Source: Flavobacteriales bacterium UBA1112 (lineage in GTDB: Bacteria; Bacteroidota; Bacteroidia; Flavobacteriales_D; Sanyastnellaceae). Taken from it: a stretch of DNA of 14,942 nt. Under the pieces are notes generated by a model. The model saw only the letters and a program-made list of their open reading frames with translations, made no database searches and was not told the DNA's origin. Both the position numbers and the translations under genes were made by a program. The stretch is from NCBI GenBank assembly GCA_002313415.1, contig DCBH01000025.1:9391-24332 (forward strand). The letters run 5' to 3'. Below, piece after piece: positions 1-8,694 of this stretch (positions within the stretch are counted from its first letter, which is position 1; every line of letters begins with the position of its first letter).

Positions 1-47
1 GCAATCCACACCCGGAGACCTGCATTTTGAAGACGACCAGAGGACAC
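1..47 (-). CDS. possible start of a further operon gene, cut by the window edge
   Basis: After the gcvH stop, a GTG at 47-45 on the minus strand opens a frame with no stop as far as the window edge. It gives about 15 codons ending in a hydrophobic stretch (LRVWI). In flavobacteria I recall a small VanZ-like membrane protein following gcvH, and a hydrophobic beginning would fit. With so few codons this is a guess. Two other frames are also open here, one with an ATG at 25-23, so neither the frame nor the start is secure. Confidence 0.2.
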   Translation of the reverse strand, partial: MSSGRLQNAGLRVWI

Positions 48-64
48 GTGAGGGCGTGGTGAGT

Positions 65-442
65 TTATCCGATGTGGGCCTTGTACCCCTCGGCGTCGAG
101 CAGAGCTTCCACGTCTGCCGTTCGGTTGACCTTGATTTTGATCAACCAACCCTCGCCATACGGATCCTCATTCACCAAGGAAGGATCATCCTCTACACTT
201 TCGTTGAATTCCACAATCTCCCCTCCAACGGGCATGAACAAGTCACTCACCGTCTTCACGGCTTCCACGGTACCAAAAACCTCATCTCCCTCCAGAGTCT
301 CGTCAACAGTTTCGACTTCGACAAATACAATGTCTCCCAATTCGCCTTGGGCAAAATCCGTGATTCCAATCACGGCCACATCACCTTCAAGGCGGACCCA
401 CTCGTGCTCCTTGGTGTACTTCAGGTTGTCTGGAATGTTCAT
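65..442 (-). CDS. gcvH: glycine cleavage system H protein (lipoyl carrier)
   Basis: This is a 125-residue H protein, the usual family length. It carries the lipoyl-bound aminomethyl group between the P, T and L proteins of the glycine cleavage complex in the cytoplasm, and in many bacteria it also acts in lipoate relay. The lipoylation site is K63 in the motif VEAVKTVSD, corresponding to VESVKAASD in E. coli. The N-terminal TKEHEWVRLEGD and the downstream PVGGEIVEFN are also family hallmarks. The ATG at 442 gives MNIPDNLKYTKEHEW, the conventional N-terminus; an in-frame GTG five codons earlier (457) is less likely. The gene begins 53 bases after the sprA stop on the same strand, so it is probably cotranscribed. 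No gcvP or gcvT is nearby, so this is a stand-alone gcvH attached to the sprA operon. Confidence 0.97.
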   Translation of the reverse strand: MNIPDNLKYTKEHEWVRLEGDVAVIGITDFAQGELGDIVFVEVETVDETLEGDEVFGTVEAVKTVSDLFMPVGGEIVEFNESVEDDPSLVNEDPYGEGWLIKIKVNRTADVEALLDAEGYKAHIG

Positions 443-495
443 GCGACGAAGGTACACTTCCGCCTTCCAAATTGTTCATCTTGACCGCGCCCAAA

Positions 496-3400
496 TCACT
501 GAGTCAAATTGAATCGAAGGGCCACTCCTGAGCTGATGTTGGTCGTTGCAAAAGACGTCGACACTTTGGGCTTGTTGATCTGTTGGTCGTAAAAAGCTCG
601 CAGGGTCATTTTGCTGCTCACTTCCAGGTCACCGCTGAGCTTGATAGATATGAGACGCTGGCCGGCAGTAACCTGATTTTGCTGCTCCACCATTTTGCGA
701 ATCACTGTGCTGTTTTCGCGAATGTTGACATCACAACGAAGCAAGAAGTCCGTTTTCTTGAGCATCTTGATCGGCAACTTGCCGTAGGTCCTTAAGAACG
801 GGTTGGGTACGTCGTCAAATTTGTAACCCACACCAATGACCACACCCTTCGTTTTTGTCTCCGTGATTTGATAATTGGAAAGGCCAAGGTTCACATTGCG
901 GTCGCGCGTGATTTCAACGCGCACCTGCGGTTCGTTGTCGTTGGCTGTCTTGATGCTCATGTCTACACCGACAAGTGGCGAAAGTTGCTCAGAAATGGTC
1001 ACCATGTTGAATTGGCGCTGGCTGATGTAATCCTGATATTCCCCCTGATCTGTGGCCGTGGGTCGTCCTTGTTCATCCCCTTCGTAACCGAGATTGGTGC
1101 TGTACGACGAAGACATCGTGCTTCTGTAAGTGTGGTTCAAATTGAAGCGCTTAAACGTTTTTTTGAGCCTGGGATTCTTGGACAAGCCATCGTAGCTCAC
1201 ACGCCAGTTGGGCCGCACGGGCGCCTCGAAAACATCAAGGGGGACGTCCTGCGCTTTGAGGCCAAGATAAGCTGCCATGAAAGCGGGAACGACTACATTT
1301 TGACTGATGGGGCCAAAGCCGGGAGCATATCCAATTTCATTCAGCTCATCGTTGTAATTCAACTCATTTTGACGTTCAGAGATGAAGCGACGTCCAGACA
1401 AGAAATCTTGCCAAATGCTGTTGTTGTAGGTGTTGTCGTCATCGACAAACGCGGTGGGCCAAGTCATCACGGTGGCAGTGAAGTTGCCCGTTTCATTGGC
1501 CGATTCGTTGACGTAGTCTTGCAAATCGTCGTCATAGCGGAAGAAACTTTGGTAATTCCTCGAAATGTTGCGATTCGCGGTCAATTCAATTTTGAAATCG
1601 CGAATGGGCTCCAGGTTCGCCCTGACATTGAAATTTTCACTGTACGACTCGGTGTATTGGTTGTTCAAATTGGCCTGCTGCACGAGCCACCCATTTGATG
1701 CTGCTTGCTGGGCAAAAGTCCCGTCACCAAAACCATTGCCGTACAAATCGGTGTTTTGATGGCCTATCAAGAAGGGCAGTCCAGGTGCCGTAAAATTCCG
1801 ATTGAAGCCCGCAAACGACGCCTGCGGATTGTACCCTGGAAGCATGGTCCCCTCATTCCGTGCGTATGTTCCACTTACAGTGTGCAGCCCCATGGCAAAA
1901 CGCAACACATGCTCTACGATGTTCAACTCCAGTTTCTCCTCTTCCTCCTCGTCGATGATGTTGCCAAAACCATCTCGCTTTTCGTTGCTCACCTCGCGGC
2001 TTGAGGGCCGCGGACGTCGCTTGTTGTTGATTTCCTTCAAGAAAGGAACTTTGTTGTAAAAGTTCTTGAAGTTGGCCTGCGTATTGAGACTGATGTTGCG
2101 GCTGTTCTGAATGGTGTTTCCGAGAGTGTCTTGGGCAAACGGCGCTCTGTCCCAACGGAATGAGCTTTGATAGCGGGTGTCGGCGCTCAGCCAATCGGTG
2201 ACCGGAAATTTGTCCAAGGGCAATTTGTACGTCCCATTGACTTGGTGGTTGTAGGTGGTCACTTCTCCACCTTCAACCAAACTGTTTTGAATCTCATCGC
2301 GATAGGCATTGTATGCGTCTGGATCGTCAGCTTCAGAAGGAATCAATCCCGGATTTTCCATGATTAAAGCTTGCGCAGAACCCTGATAGTCCAGCTTGAG
2401 GGACTGTGTGAGGTCATACTTCACCGTGTAATTCCGGTTCCAAGTCCATGTCTTGACCACTTGCGGAGTGATGATTGGATCAAAATCTGCCGAAGGATTC
2501 AGAACCGACATGTTGTCCCGCACAGTACTCACCTCATACATGCGCTGCATCTGATTGGACACGGCCACTTGCTTGGGCAGCAGGTAAAAGTTCACATCTC
2601 GAATGAGTTTGAGGTAATCAGAGTTCCGCAAAAAGCCAATCTTGGAAAATGGCTCACGCTTCTTCGGTTTGGGCGACCACGCGTAATTCAGCCCACCTCT
2701 GTGCTCCACATTTCTGAAGTTCTCGGTGTAGACGTCTTGCCTGTACTGCTCATTGTAGCTGTAATTCGCTGAGAAATTCGCAGGATTGACGATGGAAAAA
2801 AGGCCTTTGCTGCTGTTGCCACTCCCTCCGCGACTGCTGCCCCCGCGCGGATTGTTTGCGCCAAATCGTTCCCTTTCCTGAGTAAGTTTGTCGCTCGCAT
2901 CGTTGTTGCCATTTCGCTTGTTTCGGTCTTTGCTTCCTCCTCCCTTTCCAAATTGAGGCGCGATTTTCACATTGGAAAAATTGATGCTTCGAACCTCGTT
3001 AATGCTTCGCGCACTTTGCTGCCGTGAGTCGATGGCTTGAATTTCGTCTTGGTCTGTGATTTGATCTGCAATGGCTGCCAAATCCGTCATTTCGACGTCC
3101 GGCGAAAGCGGGTCAAATTGAGGGGTGCTGGTTTGATTGCTGTAACCCACGTACATCGGCAATGTCAAACCGAGCTTGTCCGGCAGCAATTTGCCCAACT
3201 GAATGGTGCCATTTGCATCCAACCCTTGAATTGTCTCACGCTGACGCTCCTGCACACGTTGCTCCAATCCACCCCACCCGGGGACCGACATGTTGGCCGC
3301 CACACTGACATTTGCCAAATCTGCGAGGGTGGCGTTGGCTTGTGCCACCGCTGCCCAACCTCCTTCTTCGTTGAACCCTGAAAGTCGGAGCTCGTTGACC

Positions 3401-6400
3401 CACATCTCTGCGCATTTCGGTTGACCGTCATCCGACGTCCAGAGAGGCTGCTCCAAATCCTTGTCCGGATTGCGAATTCCCACCATGACCGTCACAACAT
3501 TGCTGAGCGTGGGATTCCCCTTCACGGAGAGCCTCCGCTTGCCACCCTCATCCACCACGGAGTACACCCCAGTTACCGAAACCTCGCCGTCTACATAACG
3601 GTTGCGTAATTTGTCCAAACTGAGCAAACGCAGAGAATCCAAGCTGATGTCTATGTTGTTCTCAAGAGGCCAAATGTCATATTCATCCAAAGCCGTGACG
3701 TCTATCGGCGTGGGCTTCAGGGGAATTTCGTACTCGTAGTAATTCTGGTCGTAATCACTGCCTAAACGCACAAACACGTTGACGTCGCCCTCGTTGAGAA
3801 TCTCACCTTGGCGACCGGCTTCCACGTGAACAAACATCTTCAAACGCTCGTACATCCGCATGTCAAAGTTGATGTTGCGGTAGGCAGCACGGGCATCTCC
3901 ATCTTCCAGTCCGCACACATCCAAGGCCAACGATTGCTCATTCAATCGACGTTGGTTGAGGTTGGATGGATCGATTTCCTGGTTGATGCCGGGCGGAATG
4001 ACATAAGGCACTGGTTGACGCACACCATTTTCCTCCAAGTTCACCGCAGACAGCGCAAATTGGGTACCTGTAGGGTCATCCACCTCCAATTCTTGGAGTC
4101 CTGCGAGACTCTGTTCGTATCGGCGCCACTCTCCGCGCACGAGTTCAATGCGGGCAAATCGAAGCGTTACAGGCTCACTCCACCCTTGCATAAACATCCG
4201 CATGAAACGGATGGAGCGAAAATCGCTGATGCCATTGTAAGCCTGCTGATACTCCCGTACAGGGATCTTAAATTGATACCATTTGATGGGTCGTTGTTCT
4301 CCAGCTCCGTTGGTTTTGGATACGGTTTCCAACACGTCTGCCAAATAGCCCTGACCCACATTCTCCGCAGACAAATCAGACACAGACATTGGAATCTCAT
4401 ACTGGTAATAAGACTCTATCGTTCCCAAGGTCAAATCCTCGTTGATGTCTTCCGTGTTGGGAATGGTCGTCGACGTGATGGGATATCCGTAGGGCTGTTG
4501 GGTGTTTGAATTGCCCTCATAACGACTGAAAAACTGGTAGCGCTCAAGGATGTCCTCCCCGTTGGCTTGCGCCCCAGGGTCTCTGAAATAACGAAAATCA
4601 TCAGCCGATGGGTCGTTTTGGTAAGCGGACAACGCATCTGGATTCAAGTCTTCTTGCAACCCATCCAACCAAGATGCGAAAAAGATTCGCTCATTTTCGG
4701 AGTTCAAACCATCGAGCCCAACATCCTGCAAACTGTAATCGTTGGTGCTGTTGTCAAAAGCATTGACCACATTAAACGTGGTTGGGTCTGGATATACACC
4801 CCAAGCACTTGTGTCTGTTTCCAATTCAGTGTTGTTCGCCGAGGGAAGACCATTTTCAAATTCAAGCTGGCTGTCATTCAAAATGTCCTCACTGACGTTG
4901 CCCAAGTTGATGTACAACTTCCCTCCTGACTCATTTTCAGAATCCTCATTGAAAGGGTCCATCACCCAAAACTGAATGTATTCGATGTTCGCAGCTTCGA
5001 AATCTGTGGTGGTCAAGGCACGTTGGATTCCAGCCCAACGTTGCTCCGGGTTTTTCAACGTCCCATCTGCTTCAAGTCCAAAAGAGAAATCTGACCCCTC
5101 AAACAATTCATAGTTGTAGGGACCACGCTCAGTAGGACGGTAAGTCATGTCCAGAGTGGGCAAGTTTGTAGGCATCCCAGCCGTGGCACTGTTGCTGTAA
5201 TCACCCTTTTCATAAAGCTCACGAAGCAAAATTTGCCGCATTCTGTGGTCCTGACGAATCTCCGCATCGACCTGACCGTCTTGCAGCGCGCTGCCATTCA
5301 TGAGCGATGGATCAATCGTATACCAACTCAACCCAGCTCGATTGTAATTGGACGCAAGATTGTCTTCGAGATTGGCCTCAGGGAATTTGTCGTTTTGCCA
5401 ACGAGGCGTAGAAGCCAAAAACCAACGATTGATTGCGCGCAGATCTATGGTGCTCTGTGAACCTTCGAAGTCATCGATGTAGGCCGTGCCTTCGTCGCCG
5501 ACAGCCCGGCTGTGACCGGGAATGAGATAGGCGCCCTCAGCACTGATGTCAAACGTGGACTTCGCCGTGGTGCTGTAAAAAGGCAAACGATCAACCAACT
5601 CCGTGAGCAGCCGACTTTCCGTTTGCCATGAAAAATCTGCCCCCAATACCGTGTTGTTGACCGGCTCGTCGCCCATGTTCACTTTGCGCGTCAAGGGACG
5701 TTCTCTCATGTTCAAAAGGGTCGTACCGATGTTCAGGTTGTCGCTTGCGACATAGTCAAAGCGTGTCCCCAACAAGGTCTTCGTTTGAATGTTGAAGAGG
5801 GAATTGGATTCGAGTGAAACCCTGATGGTTTGGCCCGACTCAAGTAGACCATCGTTGATGATGCGAACACGTCCTAAGTTGTAGTCCACAGTGTAGTCTC
5901 GATTCTCCACGAGCCGAACCCCACCTGCAGTCACAGTCACAGAACCCTCAGGTACGTTGAGTGCGTTCAATTGAATCTCCGACGAGCTTTGAGACTGGAA
6001 GCGTCCTTTGATGCGAAATCGATTCAGAGAAGGAATCTGCTGAGCCGCTGTCTTGGTGCTGTCGTAAAGCGGCTGATAAACCAAGGTCTGCACCAAAGCG
6101 TCGCGAATGGCGTTTTGATCCGCGAAGGCAATGTCAGAGTTGTCGATGTACTCCGCAATTTTGGTTGCGAGGTTGGAGCCAAAGGGTTCCACTGATGGCA
6201 AAAAAATCCGGCCGTTTTGGCTGTTGATGGTTCCCCCATTGACTGCGGCATTGTCCACATAGTCGAATACGCCATCTTGGTTGGGCATGCCATTGATGTC
6301 AATCCGATCCATACCGAGGACTTGAATCAACAACTGACCATCCAATGGCTCACGAGGGATGTAATTTAAATCCACACCTGAGTTCGGGTCGTTGTACCAA

Positions 6401-8067
6401 ATGTCCAAACGGAAATCTTCGTTGCTCACCCCAAATGCACCCATGGAATAGACGTTCTTCATCATGATGCGCCACAAGGGAGCCTGATCTCCGTTGTCAA
6501 GTTTCACTTGGGTCACGGAAGACTTCAACATTTTCAAAATCAGTGCTCCAGGCGCCGCATAGCCGTCTTGCGAGAGCGTTCCGACTTGATACGTTTCGCC
6601 ATTCAGGGTGTACTCATACGCCACAGCCAAGACCTCCGCGTTGTTCAACGCTTGTCTCAACGAAATGAAGCCCAAACGGCTGTTGTACGTGAACTCTGAA
6701 GGGCTCAATTTTCTTGCGTTCCCCACCCTTTCGTAGTGGACCCCCTGCTTTAAATCACCGCTGAGGGCAGTGGAAATCGCTTGATTGGCGCCTGTGTAAC
6801 TCATCACACCTTCATCAAGCGTCATGCTTCGGAAAAGGTCGTTGTTGTAATTGTTGGGAGCACGATCTGAAGTGGCCTCTGTGGAAGGCTCTAAGACGCC
6901 CCCACCCAAAATGCTGGTGTTGTCAATCAAATTGCCCAAAGGCAGGTTGGTCGATACGTAATCCGGGTGCTCGCCAAGGTCGGTGAATGCAACGATGTTT
7001 CGGACGTCCTGCGTATTGGCCTGCGTATTCACCACATACACCTCGATTCGGTTGATCATGGCCCCCGAATTTGGGACAGGCAAAGACCTCATCGCCTCGT
7101 CATATTTGTCCACGAAGTACTGCGACAAGAAGTAGTGACGATTTGCTTCGTAGTCATCAGCACGGATGTCAAATTCCTGGGTTTGAGCTCCACCCTCCAC
7201 TTCAATCTCGCTGCGCTCACCTTTTTGTTGGCTGAAAACAGTGGTGTTGTACAATCGTCCCCATTGCGTTTCAAGCTTCAATCCAAACAGACTTTGCGAA
7301 CCCGCGATGAGGCTGCTATTTAAAGGCATGTTGATGTTGCCAGCTTCAATGTTCTTCAAGATGTCGTCTTCCTCGCCCTGGAACCCGATGTTCATTTGAT
7401 TCTCGAAATCGAACAGTGCCTGTGTGTTGAATTGGGTGCCCAGCTCAATCTTGTCTCCAATTTTGCCCCCAAGATTCAATTGGATGCGTTGGTCGAAGTC
7501 CACTGAACCCGCACGACGCTGACGCTCTGGTATACGTGGATTTTCTGTATTGTTCCAAGTGTAACCAAGGGTGATTTCCGCCGTTCCTTGTGGCTTGATT
7601 TCAATTTCGTTGCTGCCGAAAATCATCTCAAACAACTCGCTGTCAATCTCCAATTTGGGTGCAAAAGCCCGATCAGCCTCGTCCTCTTCCTCTTGGAGCT
7701 CATTCCAAAATTCCGTCAAATTTCCCTCGATGTTGTAGTTCAGATATTCATCCAATGTGAACAAACTAGAAGGCCGGAATTCCAGGGTGTCTCCGATGGT
7801 TTGTTGCACCTCGTACATCCCTGTAATCGGATTGTAAACCACGCCATAGTTGAAATTGCTTGGCCACTGCAAGGACACGCCACCTGGAAATTCGGCAGGA
7901 TTAAACATGTCCCCGTTGTCATGGGGAAAAGGCAAATTGAAAGTCGTGTCTGCTTGTCCTTGCGCGTTTTCGGCAGTCGCCGCACCCAGAGTACATAGCA
8001 TGAACGCCAAGCATTGGCTCCAAAATTTCCTCCATGGCGGCACATTGGCCTGTACTGAGGGGGTCAT
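496..8067 (-). CDS. sprA: SprA (Sov), type IX secretion system outer-membrane translocon
   Basis: This 2523-residue protein is the very large barrel through which T9SS cargo crosses the outer membrane; the F. johnsoniae SprA (about 2400 residues) is a 36-stranded barrel. A signal peptide occupies about residues 1-37 (hydrophobic core near LAFMLCTLGAA). A typical SprA N-terminal region follows, including EIDSELFEMIFG (140-151) and a conserved block at 231-264 (GEEDDILKNIEAGNINMP). A second family-typical block lies near 1333-1450 (VIPPGINQEIDPSN, RLGSDYDQNYYEYEIP). The GTMLPGYNP motif is near 2065-2080, and the C-terminus ends in barrel strands (SSGVALRFNLTQ) with no sorting domain. Two charged or low-complexity segments stand out at about 1705-1756 and 2009-2046. 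The frame is intact with no internal stop. It starts 30 bases after ruvA, so it probably shares a transcript with maeB-ruvA. Partners such as PorV and Plug are not in the window. Confidence 0.98.
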   Translation of the reverse strand: MTPSVQANVPPWRKFWSQCLAFMLCTLGAATAENAQGQADTTFNLPFPHDNGDMFNPAEFPGGVSLQWPSNFNYGVVYNPITGMYEVQQTIGDTLEFRPSSLFTLDEYLNYNIEGNLTEFWNELQEEEDEADRAFAPKLEIDSELFEMIFGSNEIEIKPQGTAEITLGYTWNNTENPRIPERQRRAGSVDFDQRIQLNLGGKIGDKIELGTQFNTQALFDFENQMNIGFQGEEDDILKNIEAGNINMPLNSSLIAGSQSLFGLKLETQWGRLYNTTVFSQQKGERSEIEVEGGAQTQEFDIRADDYEANRHYFLSQYFVDKYDEAMRSLPVPNSGAMINRIEVYVVNTQANTQDVRNIVAFTDLGEHPDYVSTNLPLGNLIDNTSILGGGVLEPSTEATSDRAPNNYNNDLFRSMTLDEGVMSYTGANQAISTALSGDLKQGVHYERVGNARKLSPSEFTYNSRLGFISLRQALNNAEVLAVAYEYTLNGETYQVGTLSQDGYAAPGALILKMLKSSVTQVKLDNGDQAPLWRIMMKNVYSMGAFGVSNEDFRLDIWYNDPNSGVDLNYIPREPLDGQLLIQVLGMDRIDINGMPNQDGVFDYVDNAAVNGGTINSQNGRIFLPSVEPFGSNLATKIAEYIDNSDIAFADQNAIRDALVQTLVYQPLYDSTKTAAQQIPSLNRFRIKGRFQSQSSSEIQLNALNVPEGSVTVTAGGVRLVENRDYTVDYNLGRVRIINDGLLESGQTIRVSLESNSLFNIQTKTLLGTRFDYVASDNLNIGTTLLNMRERPLTRKVNMGDEPVNNTVLGADFSWQTESRLLTELVDRLPFYSTTAKSTFDISAEGAYLIPGHSRAVGDEGTAYIDDFEGSQSTIDLRAINRWFLASTPRWQNDKFPEANLEDNLASNYNRAGLSWYTIDPSLMNGSALQDGQVDAEIRQDHRMRQILLRELYEKGDYSNSATAGMPTNLPTLDMTYRPTERGPYNYELFEGSDFSFGLEADGTLKNPEQRWAGIQRALTTTDFEAANIEYIQFWVMDPFNEDSENESGGKLYINLGNVSEDILNDSQLEFENGLPSANNTELETDTSAWGVYPDPTTFNVVNAFDNSTNDYSLQDVGLDGLNSENERIFFASWLDGLQEDLNPDALSAYQNDPSADDFRYFRDPGAQANGEDILERYQFFSRYEGNSNTQQPYGYPITSTTIPNTEDINEDLTLGTIESYYQYEIPMSVSDLSAENVGQGYLADVLETVSKTNGAGEQRPIKWYQFKIPVREYQQAYNGISDFRSIRFMRMFMQGWSEPVTLRFARIELVRGEWRRYEQSLAGLQELEVDDPTGTQFALSAVNLEENGVRQPVPYVIPPGINQEIDPSNLNQRRLNEQSLALDVCGLEDGDARAAYRNINFDMRMYERLKMFVHVEAGRQGEILNEGDVNVFVRLGSDYDQNYYEYEIPLKPTPIDVTALDEYDIWPLENNIDISLDSLRLLSLDKLRNRYVDGEVSVTGVYSVVDEGGKRRLSVKGNPTLSNVVTVMVGIRNPDKDLEQPLWTSDDGQPKCAEMWVNELRLSGFNEEGGWAAVAQANATLADLANVSVAANMSVPGWGGLEQRVQERQRETIQGLDANGTIQLGKLLPDKLGLTLPMYVGYSNQTSTPQFDPLSPDVEMTDLAAIADQITDQDEIQAIDSRQQSARSINEVRSINFSNVKIAPQFGKGGGSKDRNKRNGNNDASDKLTQERERFGANNPRGGSSRGGSGNSSKGLFSIVNPANFSANYSYNEQYRQDVYTENFRNVEHRGGLNYAWSPKPKKREPFSKIGFLRNSDYLKLIRDVNFYLLPKQVAVSNQMQRMYEVSTVRDNMSVLNPSADFDPIITPQVVKTWTWNRNYTVKYDLTQSLKLDYQGSAQALIMENPGLIPSEADDPDAYNAYRDEIQNSLVEGGEVTTYNHQVNGTYKLPLDKFPVTDWLSADTRYQSSFRWDRAPFAQDTLGNTIQNSRNISLNTQANFKNFYNKVPFLKEINNKRRPRPSSREVSNEKRDGFGNIIDEEEEEKLELNIVEHVLRFAMGLHTVSGTYARNEGTMLPGYNPQASFAGFNRNFTAPGLPFLIGHQNTDLYGNGFGDGTFAQQAASNGWLVQQANLNNQYTESYSENFNVRANLEPIRDFKIELTANRNISRNYQSFFRYDDDLQDYVNESANETGNFTATVMTWPTAFVDDDNTYNNSIWQDFLSGRRFISERQNELNYNDELNEIGYAPGFGPISQNVVVPAFMAAYLGLKAQDVPLDVFEAPVRPNWRVSYDGLSKNPRLKKTFKRFNLNHTYRSTMSSSYSTNLGYEGDEQGRPTATDQGEYQDYISQRQFNMVTISEQLSPLVGVDMSIKTANDNEPQVRVEITRDRNVNLGLSNYQITETKTKGVVIGVGYKFDDVPNPFLRTYGKLPIKMLKKTDFLLRCDVNIRENSTVIRKMVEQQNQVTAGQRLISIKLSGDLEVSSKMTLRAFYDQQINKPKVSTSFATTNISSGVALRFNLTQ

Positions 8068-8097
8068 GCTTGTTCCAAGTTCAATCGTCGGTGTCGG

Positions 8098-8694
8098 TCA
8101 AAGTTCGCGCAGCGCCGCTTTAATCAAACTTTCCAACGAAGCTGAATTTCCCTGAGATTCGAGGAGTTGATCCAACACTTGGTTGCATTTCGTCTTGTCA
8201 AAGCCGAGCGATGTCAGTGCCCCTAACGCATCTGACTTCATTGTATTGTGCACCGCAGAAAAGGATGGAGAAGAATCCCCTTGAACACCGCCGATGGCAC
8301 CCATTTTATCTTGCAAGTCAACAATGATTCGCTGGGCTGTTTTGGCTCCTATTCCCTTCACTCGCTTCATTGCATCCACATCCCCAGAAGAAATCGCTGC
8401 CGCTGCCGTTTCAGGGTCCATGGCACTCAAAATAAGTCGAGCTGTGTTGGCACCTACGCCATTGACCCCGAGAAGCAACAAAAACAGGGTCCGTTCTACT
8501 TCCGTCGCAAATCCATAGAGCAATTGAGCATCCTCACGAACCACCATGTGAGTATGAATTTTAACGAGTTCATCGTCTCCGATTTCATCAAATGTGGTCA
8601 GGCTGATTGCCACATAGTAGCCGACACCACCACACTCCACAACCACATGAGTGGGGTGCTTTTCGACGAGTCGGCCATGCAAATGGTGAATCAC
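8098..8694 (-). CDS. ruvA: Holliday junction branch migration protein RuvA
   Basis: This 198-residue protein is of normal family length. RuvA tetramers bind four-way DNA junctions and load the RuvB motor during recombinational repair. An OB-fold domain occupies about 1-62 and includes the motif VVREDAQLLYGF (51-62), whose E54 and D55 form the acidic pin as in E. coli. Two helix-hairpin-helix motifs follow: VNGVGANTA (77-85) and VKGIGAKTA (112-120). A flexible linker leads to the C-terminal RuvB-binding domain (about 150-198). The start is GTG at 8694-8692, which overlaps the TGA stop of maeB (GTGA) and suggests translational coupling. The N-terminus MIHHLHGRL fits the family, supporting this start. 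Neither ruvB nor ruvC is adjacent. Confidence 0.97.
   Translation of the reverse strand: MIHHLHGRLVEKHPTHVVVECGGVGYYVAISLTTFDEIGDDELVKIHTHMVVREDAQLLYGFATEVERTLFLLLLGVNGVGANTARLILSAMDPETAAAAISSGDVDAMKRVKGIGAKTAQRIIVDLQDKMGAIGGVQGDSSPSFSAVHNTMKSDALGALTSLGFDKTKCNQVLDQLLESQGNSASLESLIKAALREL

Noticed and set aside
868..1698. 276-codon open frame on the plus strand, antisense to sprA
   Set aside because: It lies wholly inside sprA, whose protein is clearly recognisable. The antisense product shows no family motif or signal peptide and is best explained by codon bias of sprA.
3808..4509. 233-codon open frame on the plus strand, antisense to sprA
   Set aside because: Same reason: fully covered by a confident gene on the other strand and without recognisable features.
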